Origin: Falsiruegeria litorea R37
GTDB lineage: Bacteria > Pseudomonadota > Alphaproteobacteria > Rhodobacterales > Rhodobacteraceae
Reading direction: 5' to 3'
NCBI RefSeq assembly: GCF_900172225.1
Contig: NZ_FWFO01000004.1
Span: 62,001 to 126,000, forward strand
Length of the DNA stretch: 64,000 nucleotides
Shown here piece by piece: positions 25,802 to 33,813 of the stretch. A program made the translations under genes and the position numbers. Position 1 is the first letter of the stretch. Each line of letters starts with the position of its first letter. The notes below the pieces were generated by a model. It did not search any database and was not told the origin of the DNA. It saw only the letters and a list, made by a program, of their open reading frames with translations.

Positions 25802-26272
25802 TCAGGAAAACTCGATATTCAAAACCTCGTAGGATCGTACACCACCTGGGGTGCGAACCTCAACGCTGTCGCCTTCGTCCTTGCCGATAAGTGCACGGGC
25901 AATCGGCGATTTTATGTTCAACAGACCCTTTTCGATGTTGGCCTCATGCTCGCCAACAATCATCCAGGTCTTTTCCTCGTCGGTGTCTTCGTCCACCAGC
26001 GTGACCTTGGCGCCAAACTTGATGGTGCCGGACAGTTTGGCCGGATCGATGACCTCGGCCAGGGACAGAACACCTTCCAGCTCTTTGATGCGGCCTTCGA
26101 TAAAGCCCTGCTTTTCGCGGGCCGAATGGTACTCGGCGTTTTCTTTCAGGTCGCCCAATTCGCGCGCCGAGGCAATGGCCTCGATGATGGCGGGGCGTTC
26201 AACGGATTTCAGGTGCTTCAACTCGGCTTCGAGCGCTGCAAACCCCGACGGGGTCATTGGGATCTTTTCCAT
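25802..26272 (-). CDS. greA: Transcription elongation factor GreA
   Basis: GreA rescues backtracked RNA polymerase by stimulating transcript cleavage. The 156-residue form starts [18 protein letters not shown]. The N-terminal coiled-coil carries the two acidic tip residues in [18 protein letters not shown], and the C-terminal FKBP-like domain ends [18 protein letters not shown] and [10 protein letters not shown]. An in-frame ATG 5 codons upstream is less likely. The following membrane-protein gene is 4 bp away. Confidence 0.97.
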   Translation of the reverse strand: MEKIPMTPSGFAALEAELKHLKSVERPAIIEAIASARELGDLKENAEYHSAREKQGFIEGRIKELEGVLSLAEVIDPAKLSGTIKFGAKVTLVDEDTDEEKTWMIVGEHEANIEKGLLNIKSPIARALIGKDEGDSVEVRTPGGVRSYEVLNIEFS

Positions 26273-26445
26273 TTGCAACCGGTCCACTTAAAATATCTGT
26301 CGCCCCGCCGCGAAAAATGCGCCGGGGCGACTGTTTGGGTTGAAGGATACCTGACCCAAACCGGGGGCAGATTGCAAGAGGTGTCGTTGGTCGGGCCGTG
26401 CAAATCGCCGTTTAACGGTGTTTTGCGTCAGGGGGGCGGGGCCTG

Positions 26446-26472
26446 AAAAGACGTTTTCCCTGCGCGTCTTTT
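26446..26472. terminator. Possible bidirectional terminator between greA and VOC genes
   Basis: An inverted repeat AAAAGACG / CGTCTTTT with an 11-nt loop, flanked by A and T runs. It lies downstream of the minus-strand VOC gene. The stem is short (8 bp, four of them A-T), so strength is uncertain. Confidence 0.45.
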
Positions 26473-26508
26473 CGCCAGCGATCCGGGGGGACGTTCAACC
26501 AAAGCAGT

Positions 26509-26898
26509 TCAATCATAGTGCACCACCTCGAATTCTATGTTGTTGTCGTCGTGGAAGTAGAACCGGCGCCCGGGCTCGTAATCATGGTGTTCACCGGGGG
26601 TGAAACCCGCCTCTTTCACCAGCGCTTCGGTGGCTTCAAAGTCTTCGACGACCACGGCAACGTGGTTGAGGCCTCCGATAAAATCATAGGTCTCCTGATC
26701 CAGCTTTTGCGGCGTCTGTGTCGCAGGTGGACGGTAGAGCGCCAGATAAGTCTCTGCATTGCCGACATGGACGGTGTAGCCGCCAGAGATTGCCTCGCCC
26801 TCCCAACGGGTGTGCCAGCCAAACACCTTGTGCATCCAGGCGGCGGTGGCGTGCGGGTCTGCAACAGTGAAATTGGTGTGTTCCAAGGTGGCGGTCAT
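26509..26898 (-). CDS. VOC family (glyoxalase/dioxygenase-fold) protein, predicted SoxR target
   Basis: 129 residues, two beta-alpha-beta-beta-beta modules: LEHTNFTVADP (metal-ligand-type His at about residue 7) and GGLNHVAVVVEDFEATEAL with a closing NNIEFEVVHYD whose Glu is the usual ligand position. Such proteins include glyoxalases, antibiotic-binding proteins and dioxygenases; the substrate is not readable. The start at 26898 has AAAGGAA upstream. Its promoter contains a near-perfect SoxR box and the soxR gene is divergent, so it is probably switched on by redox-active compounds. Confidence 0.88.
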   Translation of the reverse strand: MTATLEHTNFTVADPHATAAWMHKVFGWHTRWEGEAISGGYTVHVGNAETYLALYRPPATQTPQKLDQETYDFIGGLNHVAVVVEDFEATEALVKEAGFTPGEHHDYEPGRRFYFHDDNNIEFEVVHYD

Positions 26899-26935
26899 CT
26901 GCTCAATTCCTTTGCGTTTGGGTTCATCCTCAGGT

Positions 26936-26966
26936 AGCGTAATTTCTAAACCTAACTTTAGGTCAA
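26936..26966 (-). promoter_or_regulatory. SoxR-type promoter and operator for the VOC gene
   Basis: On the minus strand: -35 TTGACC (26961-26966), a 19-bp spacer, and a -10-like TACGCT (26936-26941). The overlong spacer is the hallmark of MerR-family activated promoters. The spacer holds CCTAAAGTTAGGTTTAGA (26945-26962), which matches the E. coli soxS box CCTCAAGTTAACTTGAGG at 13 of 18 positions and has CTAAA/TTTAG dyad arms. The downstream AATTA is also shared. Confidence 0.82.
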
Positions 26967-26986
26967 GATATTTTTTGCGAGGTGCC

Positions 26987-27442
26987 ATGCCCTTTTCTGA
27001 CGGACTGCCCATCGGGGCGTTGGCGGAGCGAACTGGATTGGCCGTTTCGGCAATCCGGTATTACGAAGATCAGGGCCTGATCTCGCCCTGGCGCAACCCG
27101 GGTGGGCAACGACGCTATCAGCGGGCCGATATCCGGCGGCTGAGTTTTGTGATGATCGCGCAGCAGTTTGGCCTGTCCCTGCCCGAAATCCGCGAGGTGT
27201 TGAGCGGGTTGCCCGGCAACCGGACCCCGACCAAGGCGGACTGGACCCGGATCAGCAAAGGGCTGCGCAAACTGCTGGACGAGCGAATCAGCACTTTGCT
27301 GCGGTTGCGCGACAATCTGGACGGCTGCATCGGCTGCGGTTGCCTCAGTTTGCCCAACTGCAAGCTCTACAACCCCGAAGATCGGGCAAAAAAGGGCGGA
27401 AGCGGCCCAAGGTACCTTATGGGCGACACGCCGGACACATGA
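26987..27442 (+). CDS. soxR: Redox-sensitive transcriptional activator SoxR
   Basis: A MerR-family activator with a [2Fe-2S] cluster. The 151-residue protein has the N-terminal winged helix (IGALAERTGLAVSAIRYYEDQGLI, continuing with GGQRRY), a dimerisation helix, and the cluster motif CIGCGCLSLPNC with C114, C117, C119 and C125, matching E. coli spacing. ATG at 26987 is preceded by GAGGTG. It has no soxS beside it; as in most non-enteric bacteria it is expected to act directly on target genes, here the divergent VOC gene. Confidence 0.96.
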   Translation: MPFSDGLPIGALAERTGLAVSAIRYYEDQGLISPWRNPGGQRRYQRADIRRLSFVMIAQQFGLSLPEIREVLSGLPGNRTPTKADWTRISKGLRKLLDERISTLLRLRDNLDGCIGCGCLSLPNCKLYNPEDRAKKGGSGPRYLMGDTPDT

Positions 27443-27476
27443 TTGCCGCGACGCAGCATGTGACGCTCAGTTTTAT

Positions 27477-27506
27477 TTGACCTTAGGGGCCCCCAAAGGG
27501 TAATCA
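27477..27506 (+). promoter_or_regulatory. Possible promoter of the ETF-QO gene
   Basis: TTGACC at 27477-27482 and TAATCA at 27501-27506, separated by 18 bp that contain the palindrome GGGGCCCC. The position, 65 bp before the start codon, fits a housekeeping promoter. The -10 match is partial. Confidence 0.35.
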
Positions 27507-27570
27507 GCCACGAAACAAAATTGCGCCCAACGGGGCCACTAGCGAAAAGATAGCCAAGGAGCGCCACCAA

Positions 27571-29217
27571 ATGGCCGAGATTGAACGCGAAGCGATGGAA
27601 TACGACGTAGTGATCGTCGGCGCAGGCCCTGCGGGTCTGTCGGCGGCCATTCGTCTGAAACAGCTGGACGAAGACCTGAACGTCGTCGTTCTGGAAAAGG
27701 GCTCGGAAGTTGGCGCGCACATCCTGTCCGGCGCGGTTCTGGACCCCTGCGGCCTGGACGCGCTGATCCCGGACTGGAAGGAAAAGGGCGCACCTGTCTC
27801 CGTTCCGGTCAAAGAAGACAACTTTTACATGTTGGGCGAGGCGGGTCAGATCCGCATCCCCAACTTCCCCATGCCGCCGCTGATGAACAACCACGGCAAC
27901 TACATCGTGTCGATGGGCAACGTCTGCCGCTGGATGGCCGAGCAAGCCGAAGAGCTGGGTGTCGAAATCTTCCCCGGCATGGCCTGTTCCGAACTGGTCT
28001 ATGGCGACAACGGCGAAGTCAAAGGCGTCGTTGCTGGTGTCTTTGGTCTGGAGCAGGACGGCACCTATGGTCCCGACACCGAGCCAGGGATGGAGCTGCA
28101 CGGCAAATACGTCTTCCTGTCCGAAGGTGTCCGTGGCTCGCTGGCCAAGGAAGTCATCGCCAAATACGACCTGCAGGCCGGCAAAGAGCCGCAGAAATTC
28201 GGTGTTGGCATGAAAGAGATATGGGAAGTCGACCCGGCCAAGCACAAAGAAGGCACAGTCACCCACACCATGGGCTGGCCTTTGGGTTCGAACGCGGGGG
28301 GCGGCTCGTTCATCTACCACCTGGACAACAACCAGGTTTACGTGGGCTTTGTGGTGCACCTGAACTACAAGAACCCGCACCTGTTCCCCTACATGGAATT
28401 CCAGCGCTTCAAGCACCACCCCGTTGTTGCCGACCTGCTCAAAGGCGGCAAGCGCGTGGCCTATGGCGCGCGTGCGATCACCGAGGGCGGCTATCAGTCG
28501 ATGCCCAAGATGGTTGCGCCTGGTGTGGCACTGCTGGGCTGCTCGGTCGGCATGGTCAACGTGCCGCGCATCAAGGGCAACCACAACGCAATGCTGTCGG
28601 GCAAGGCCGCGGCCGAAGCCGCCTATGACGCGATCAAGGCGGACCGTTCGGGTGATGAGCTGTCCGACTACGAAGTCGAAGTGCGCACCGGCCCCATCGG
28701 CCAGGACCTGAAAAAGGTTCGCAACGTCAAGCCGATCTGGTCCAAGTGGGGCCTGACCGCGTCGCTGATGCTGGGTGGTCTGGACATGTGGACCAACACC
28801 TTTGGCTTCTCGCTGTTTGGTACTGTCAGCCACGGCAAAAACGACGCAGATTCGACCGGCAAGGCAGCGGACTACCAGCCGATCGACTACCCCAAACCCG
28901 ATGGAAAGCTGTCGTTTGACCGCTTGACCAACGTGTCCTTTGCGGCGACCAACCACGAAGAAAGCCAGCCTTGCCACCTGCGCCTCGCCGATCCCAACCT
29001 GCCGATCAATGTGAACCTGCCCCAGTTCGATGAACCGGCGCAGCGCTATTGCCCGGCGGGTGTCTACGAAGTGGTCGAAAAAGACGGCAAGCCCGAGTTT
29101 GTGGTGAACTTCCAGAACTGTGTTCACTGCAAGACCTGTGACATCAAAGATCCCAGCCAGAACATCACCTGGGTCACGCCGCAGGGCGGCGACGGCCCGA
29201 ACTATCCCAACATGTGA
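27571..29217 (+). CDS. Electron transfer flavoprotein-ubiquinone oxidoreductase
   Basis: It passes electrons from acyl-CoA and amino-acid dehydrogenases, via ETF, to the ubiquinone pool. The 548-residue protein has an N-terminal FAD fold (VVIVGAGPAGLSAAIRLKQL), the conserved GWPLGSNAGGGSFIYH region, and a C-terminal 4Fe-4S domain with Cys in RYCPAGVYEV and NCVHCKTCDIKDPSQNITW. Length and motifs match the single-chain enzyme of mitochondria and alphaproteobacteria. AAGGAG lies 9 bp before the ATG. A strong terminator follows. It would serve the acyl-CoA dehydrogenase also encoded in this window. Confidence 0.97.
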   Translation: MAEIEREAMEYDVVIVGAGPAGLSAAIRLKQLDEDLNVVVLEKGSEVGAHILSGAVLDPCGLDALIPDWKEKGAPVSVPVKEDNFYMLGEAGQIRIPNFPMPPLMNNHGNYIVSMGNVCRWMAEQAEELGVEIFPGMACSELVYGDNGEVKGVVAGVFGLEQDGTYGPDTEPGMELHGKYVFLSEGVRGSLAKEVIAKYDLQAGKEPQKFGVGMKEIWEVDPAKHKEGTVTHTMGWPLGSNAGGGSFIYHLDNNQVYVGFVVHLNYKNPHLFPYMEFQRFKHHPVVADLLKGGKRVAYGARAITEGGYQSMPKMVAPGVALLGCSVGMVNVPRIKGNHNAMLSGKAAAEAAYDAIKADRSGDELSDYEVEVRTGPIGQDLKKVRNVKPIWSKWGLTASLMLGGLDMWTNTFGFSLFGTVSHGKNDADSTGKAADYQPIDYPKPDGKLSFDRLTNVSFAATNHEESQPCHLRLADPNLPINVNLPQFDEPAQRYCPAGVYEVVEKDGKPEFVVNFQNCVHCKTCDIKDPSQNITWVTPQGGDGPNYPNM

Positions 29218-29240
29218 TCTGTTTGACGCCGAAACGATTG

Positions 29241-29272
29241 AAACGCCGGGTGCATCAGCACCCGGCGTTTTT
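29241..29272 (+). terminator. Rho-independent terminator after ETF-QO
   Basis: A perfect 13-bp stem (AAACGCCGGGTGC, loop ATCA) followed by T residues, starting 24 bp after the ETF-QO stop codon. Confidence 0.93.
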
Positions 29273-29341
29273 GCTTGATCTCAACCATGGTCGAGGTCCT
29301 AACCTACCTTTTATATTGTCAGAATTGCAAGGAGGCAGAGG

Positions 29342-29797
29342 ATGGCAGCGGGCATACTTGGCGTTTACGAAACCCATCTTCCGGTACGGGACCTGGAGCG
29401 GTCTGTTGCTTTTTACCGAGATAAGATCGGACTAGAGCTGGCCCGTGTTCTGCCCGAGCGTCGGGTCGCATTCTTTTGGGTCGGCAGCAAGGAACAGGGC
29501 ATGCTGGGCCTGTGGCAGAGTGGGGCGGGTCCGCTGAACATGACGCTGCATTTCGCATTTCGCTGCACAGAGGCCGCAGTTCTGGCGGGATGTGATCGGT
29601 TGCAGGCACAAGATATCCAACCCTTGGGTTTCGATGGCGAACCAGTGCAAGAGCCGGTGGTGATCGGCTGGATGCCTGCGTTGTCGCTGTATTTCAAAGA
29701 CCCGGACGGGCATTCGATCGAGATGTTGGCCGTTTTGCCGGACGCGCCCGACCCAGAGTTTGGTGTGCAACGCCATTCACGTTGGGTGCTCAGATAG
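29342..29797 (+). CDS. VOC family protein
   Basis: A 151-residue glyoxalase/bleomycin-resistance-fold protein. It opens YETHLPVRDLERSVAFYRD (first-module metal His) and closes LSLYFKDPDGHSIEMLAVL (DPDGxxIE signature with the Glu ligand). The middle strand FFWVGSKEQGMLGLW and the MTLHFAF His complete the pattern of a metal-binding VOC enzyme. No substrate can be assigned. It is a single gene after a terminator. A dispersed hairpin element starts 3 bp after its stop. Confidence 0.9.
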   Translation: MAAGILGVYETHLPVRDLERSVAFYRDKIGLELARVLPERRVAFFWVGSKEQGMLGLWQSGAGPLNMTLHFAFRCTEAAVLAGCDRLQAQDIQPLGFDGEPVQEPVVIGWMPALSLYFKDPDGHSIEMLAVLPDAPDPEFGVQRHSRWVLR

Positions 29798-29799
29798 GC

Positions 29800-29886
29800 G
29801 GGGCGCTCCCGCCGGTCGTCAATTTTTCTGCCGAAAAACCTCCTCCCGTTGGGCCGGGCCGCGCTGCGCGCGGCAGTTGGCGCCCT
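29800..29886 (+). repeat. Dispersed 3' hairpin element, copy 5
   Basis: It begins within a few bases of the VOC stop, sense orientation. Box A is GCGCTCCCGCCGGTCG, hairpin 1 is TTTTTC-TGCC-GAAAAA, box B is CTCCTCCCGTTGGGCCG, and hairpin 2 pairs GCCGCGC with GCGCGGC. It is the cleanest copy and closest to copy 4. Confidence 0.85.
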
Positions 29887-30019
29887 CGGACGGTATCGAG
29901 TATAGAGAACGATGGGCAAAAACTCGTCACTGTCTGCCATGTGAAGCGCTGTAGGATTGCCTCTGGGCGCATGACGGCCTAGCTTTAGCGCAAGCTCATG
30001 AGAAAAAGGCAGGTCTTTG

Positions 30020-31735
30020 GTGTTTTCCTTCGTTCGTACTGCGGCAGCCGTCGCATTGGCCGTATCGCTGACCATCCCGACCATTGCGCAGGCAGAAACC
30101 GGGGCCGGATCATATCTGGCCGGACGGCAGGCCATCTATGACAGCGATTTTGCGGCCTCGGCGCGGTACTATACCCAAGCTCTGATGAGGGATCCCAAAA
30201 ACCCCGTCCTGATGGAAAACGTGATTCTGTCGCAACTGGCCTTGGGGCAGGTGGATCGTGCTTTGCCCGTGGCCCAAACACTCGAGGCGTTGGGGCTGGG
30301 CAGTCAGATGGCCTCTATGGCCATTGTCGCCAACCTGATCACCGAAGAAGCCTATGATGAGCTGATCAGTCGAACCGAAGGCGAGCAAACCGTTAGCCTT
30401 TTGGTGGACGGGTTGTTGATTGGCTGGGCCCACATGGGTGCAGGATCGGTCGGCAAAGCGCTGGCGCAGTTCGATACCTTGGGGGATGAGGCCGGTTTGC
30501 GGGGGTTCGCACTTTATCACAAGGCGATGGCGCTGGCATCGGTCGGCGATTTCGAAGGTGCGGATGCGATCTTTGCGGGCGACGGTGGTGAGCAAGCGAG
30601 GCTCACCCGCCGAGCGATTTTGGCCCATGTCGAGATCTTGTCGCAGCTGGGGCGTAACGACGAGGCGCTTGAATTGATGGCCGATGTCTTTGCGGGTCGT
30701 TTCGACCCAGGCCTGACCGAGGTCGCTGACCGGTTGGCGGCTGGAGAAACCCTGCCGTTTATTCAGGTTCGCAGTGTGCGGGATGGCATGGCAGAAGTTT
30801 TCTTTACCATAGGCGCAGCGCTCAGCGGCGAGGCATCGGATGATTATGCCCTAATTTATTCTCGGATGGCCGGGTATCTTCGCCCCGACCACAATGATGC
30901 TTTGCTTCTTAGCGCGGGTTTGTTGGAAAACCTGGGCCAATATGATCTGTCGGTCGATACCTACAAGAGCATCCCCGAGGATAACCCCGATCACTTTGCA
31001 GCCGAGCTGGGGCGGGCGGAGGCGTTGCGCCGTTCAGCCAAGCCCGACGCAGCCATCGAAGTTCTGGAACAGCTGACTCGAGAATACCCGGAACTTCCTT
31101 CAGTTCATTCCGCTCTTGGCGACCTGTTGCGCCAGCAAGAGGATTATTCCGCAGCGGTAAAGGCCTATGATAAGGCACTGGATTACACCGAAGAGGAGGC
31201 AACCAACCGCTGGTTTATCCTCTATGCCCGTGGGATCAGCCATGAGCGCCTGAAGCAGTGGCCCCAGGCCGAGGCTGATTTCCGTACTGCGCTGGAGCTG
31301 GAACCAGATCAGCCGCAGGTTCTCAACTACCTGGGTTATTCTCTGGTCGAGAAGCAGGAAAAGCTGGATGAGGCGCTGTCGATGATTGAACGCGCGGTCG
31401 CTGCGCGCCCTGACAGTGGCTATATCGTCGACAGCCTGGGTTGGGTTTTGTTCCGTTTGGGCCGTTATGAAGAGGCAGTGGGCCACATGGAGCGCGCGGT
31501 CGAGCTAATGCCGATCGATCCGGTGGTCAACGATCATCTGGGTGATGTCTATTGGGCGGTGGGCCGCACCCGCGAGGCCGAGTTCCAGTGGAGCCGAGCA
31601 CTGTCCTTCATCGACCCCGAGGACACCGACAGCGAGGCCGATCCTGAACGCATCCGTCGCAAGATGGAGGTGGGCTTGGACGAGGTTCTGGCCGAAGAGG
31701 GCGCTGCACCGCTGCAGGTGGCCAATGACGGCTGA
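30020..31735 (+). CDS. Exported tetratricopeptide repeat protein
   Basis: 571 residues from GTG at 30020, with GGCAGG upstream (a TTG one codon earlier is the alternative). A signal peptide ends at TIAQA. The rest is helical with many TPR-like 34-residue units, clearest from about residue 330 on: AAVKAYDKALDYTEEEATNRWFILYARGISHERL, then the units beginning ADFRTALELEPDQPQVLNYLGYSLVE and MIERAVAARPDSGYIVDSLGWVLFRLGRYEEAVGH. This is a protein-protein interaction scaffold of the periplasm; similar proteins in this order lie beside ispE in other Rhodobacterales. It overlaps ispE by 11 bp. Confidence 0.9.
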   Translation: MFSFVRTAAAVALAVSLTIPTIAQAETGAGSYLAGRQAIYDSDFAASARYYTQALMRDPKNPVLMENVILSQLALGQVDRALPVAQTLEALGLGSQMASMAIVANLITEEAYDELISRTEGEQTVSLLVDGLLIGWAHMGAGSVGKALAQFDTLGDEAGLRGFALYHKAMALASVGDFEGADAIFAGDGGEQARLTRRAILAHVEILSQLGRNDEALELMADVFAGRFDPGLTEVADRLAAGETLPFIQVRSVRDGMAEVFFTIGAALSGEASDDYALIYSRMAGYLRPDHNDALLLSAGLLENLGQYDLSVDTYKSIPEDNPDHFAAELGRAEALRRSAKPDAAIEVLEQLTREYPELPSVHSALGDLLRQQEDYSAAVKAYDKALDYTEEEATNRWFILYARGISHERLKQWPQAEADFRTALELEPDQPQVLNYLGYSLVEKQEKLDEALSMIERAVAARPDSGYIVDSLGWVLFRLGRYEEAVGHMERAVELMPIDPVVNDHLGDVYWAVGRTREAEFQWSRALSFIDPEDTDSEADPERIRRKMEVGLDEVLAEEGAAPLQVANDG

Positions 31736-32546
31736 GGCGCTGGCGCCGGCCAAGGTCAATCTATCGCTTCACGTGACCGGCCGTCGCGATGATGGCTATC
31801 ACCTGCTGGATTCCATCGTTGTCTTCGCCGATTTCGGTGATCGCCTGCGACTGACCCCGGGCGGGGCGTTGTCTTTGGCTGTGGATGGCCCGTTCTCGGA
31901 CGGGGTTCCAACGGATGACCGCAATCTGGTCTGGCGCGCGCTTGAAGGCGCTGGATGGACTGGCCAGGTGGATTTGCACAAGGCCTTGCCGCATGGCGCG
32001 GGCATCGGCGGTGGTTCCTCGGACGCCGCCATGGCATTGCGCCTGCTGGCGGATCAGGGGGGAAACATCCCCGATGGGTTACCGCTCTCATTGGGTGCAG
32101 ATGTTCCTGTTTGCATGCATGCACGTGCCGCGCGAATGCAGAGCATCGGCGAGCGGATCACACCAATGAACTTGCCCACGCTTCCAGCGCTGCTGGTCAA
32201 TCCGGGCGTCGCCGTTCCCACGGGTGGAGTGTTCTCGGGCCTTGAGAGCCGCGACAATGCGCCAATGCCGGATCGCGTGCCCGAATTTGCGGGGGTCGAG
32301 GACTGCGCTGATTGGCTGTTGGACCAGCGCAACGACCTGGAGCCACCTGCCATGCATGTCGCGCCCGAGGTCGAGCGCGTCCTGTCCGACCTGCGCAACA
32401 CGCGCAATGTTCTGTTGGCGCGGATGTCAGGCTCGGGGTCAACCTGCGTTGCGCTTTATCCAACGATAAAGGCCGCGCATTTCGCGGCCTATGTGATCGG
32501 CGCCGAGCACCCTGATTGGTGGTGCGTCGCAACGCAACTCAGTTGA
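31725..32546 (+). CDS. ispE: 4-diphosphocytidyl-2-C-methyl-D-erythritol kinase
   Basis: It phosphorylates CDP-ME in the non-mevalonate (MEP) isoprenoid pathway. The GHMP-kinase fold is seen in APAKVNLSLHVTGRRDDGYHLLDS, the ATP loop PHGAGIGGGSSDAAMAL and the C-terminal ARMSGSGSTCVALY. The 273-residue length is normal. ATG at 31725 lies inside the end of the TPR gene. It converges with and overlaps the polyprenyl synthase gene by 8 bp, placing two isoprenoid-pathway genes tail to tail. Confidence 0.96.
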   Translation: MTAEALAPAKVNLSLHVTGRRDDGYHLLDSIVVFADFGDRLRLTPGGALSLAVDGPFSDGVPTDDRNLVWRALEGAGWTGQVDLHKALPHGAGIGGGSSDAAMALRLLADQGGNIPDGLPLSLGADVPVCMHARAARMQSIGERITPMNLPTLPALLVNPGVAVPTGGVFSGLESRDNAPMPDRVPEFAGVEDCADWLLDQRNDLEPPAMHVAPEVERVLSDLRNTRNVLLARMSGSGSTCVALYPTIKAAHFAAYVIGAEHPDWWCVATQLS

Positions 32547-33540
32547 GGCGCGACACCACGTAATCGGCCAGATCGCGCAGCATGGTGCGGATCTCATGGT
32601 CGGGCAGTACATCCAGCGCTGCCTTGGCCTTGGCTGCCCAACCATTGGCGTCATCGCGTGTAGCGTCCAGCGTGCCATATTTGGCCATAAGCGCCATCGC
32701 GTGTTCCAGATCGCCCTCTTCCTGACGGCCCTTTTCGATGGTGCGCTCCCAGAACGTACGTTCATCAGCAGTGGCCTGAGCCACGGCCTTGATCACCGGC
32801 AGCGTCAGTTTGCGCTCGCGGAAATCGTCGCCGACGTTTTTGCCTGTGGCTTTGCTGTCGCCCTGGTAATCCAGTAGGTCATCCGCGATCTGAAAAGCTA
32901 TGCCAAGCGCGTCGCCATAGTCATAGAGCGCCTGCACCTGCTCGTCTGACGCGTTCGCAATCACGCCGCCCACTTGGGTTGCTGCCGAAAACAGTGCTGC
33001 CGTCTTGCCGCGCACAACCTGCAAATAGATGCTTTCATCCGTTTTCAGATCGGTGGCCGCAGTCATCTGCAGCACTTCGCCCTCGGCAATCGTGGCCGAA
33101 GCATTGGCGAGGATGTCCAGAACCTGCAACGAGCCGGTTTCCACCATCAGCTGGAAGCTGCGCGAAAACAGGTAGTCGCCCACCAGAACCGAGCTTTTGT
33201 TGTCCCACAGCAGGTTGGCAGTGGGACGGCCTCGGCGTTGTGCGCTCTCATCCACCACGTCATCGTGCAGCAGGGTTGCGGTGTGGATGAACTCTACTGT
33301 CGCGGCCAGTCGCAGATGGTGCTCGCCCTCATAGCCGCACAGGCGCGCTGCAGCCAGTGTCAGCATAGGGCGCAACCGCTTGCCGCCAGCGCTAACCAGA
33401 TGCGCTGTCACTTCGGGAATGCGAGGGGCATGTTCCGACGCCATCCGGGTCTGGATCAACTCGTTGACCGCAGCCATTTCACCAGCCAGCGTTGTGGCCA
33501 GTTGCTCATGAGGTTTCGAGACGGTGCTGATATTCATCAC
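32539..33540 (-). CDS. Polyprenyl diphosphate synthase (ubiquinone side chain)
   Basis: A trans-prenyltransferase that extends farnesyl diphosphate with IPP. Both aspartate-rich motifs are present: LLHDDVVD (first, followed by RRGRPTAN) and QIADDLLDYQGD (second), with GGKRLRPML near the N-terminus. At 333 residues it is of the octaprenyl/decaprenyl class, and alphaproteobacteria of this group usually make ubiquinone-10. The product chain length cannot be told exactly from sequence. Start could be either of two adjacent ATGs. Confidence 0.95.
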   Translation of the reverse strand: MMNISTVSKPHEQLATTLAGEMAAVNELIQTRMASEHAPRIPEVTAHLVSAGGKRLRPMLTLAAARLCGYEGEHHLRLAATVEFIHTATLLHDDVVDESAQRRGRPTANLLWDNKSSVLVGDYLFSRSFQLMVETGSLQVLDILANASATIAEGEVLQMTAATDLKTDESIYLQVVRGKTAALFSAATQVGGVIANASDEQVQALYDYGDALGIAFQIADDLLDYQGDSKATGKNVGDDFRERKLTLPVIKAVAQATADERTFWERTIEKGRQEEGDLEHAMALMAKYGTLDATRDDANGWAAKAKAALDVLPDHEIRTMLRDLADYVVSRLN

Positions 33541-33593
33541 ACTCCTGCTACAAGGCTCGACATATGCCCCACCTTGCCCTTACATCCGACGTC

Positions 33594-33809
33594 ATGAAGG
33601 AACTATTGCGCAGTACCGATCCGACCATCATGGCCTTTGCCTCCGCCCTTCTTGAGGGCGAGGATATAGACTGCTTTCAGATGGACGTAAATATGAGCAT
33701 CCTCGAAGGAGGCATCGGAATCTTCCCCCGTCGTATGATGGTGCGGGAAGAGGACTATGATTACGCCGTGCGGGTGATGCGCGACAACGAAATCCCCTTG
33801 GGCAAATAG
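33594..33809 (+). CDS. DUF2007 family protein
   Basis: A 71-residue protein: MKELLRSTDPTIMAFASALLEGEDI at the start, then NMSILEGGIGIFPRRMMV and a short acidic C-terminus. This matches the DUF2007 (putative signal transducing) family. I chose ATG 33594 because family members usually begin MKELL. The in-frame ATG at 33564 has a better AAGG upstream and would add ten residues. It is followed after 4 bp by the methyltransferase gene, with which it is often paired. Confidence 0.82.
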   Translation: MKELLRSTDPTIMAFASALLEGEDIDCFQMDVNMSILEGGIGIFPRRMMVREEDYDYAVRVMRDNEIPLGK

Positions 33810-33813
33810 GCCC

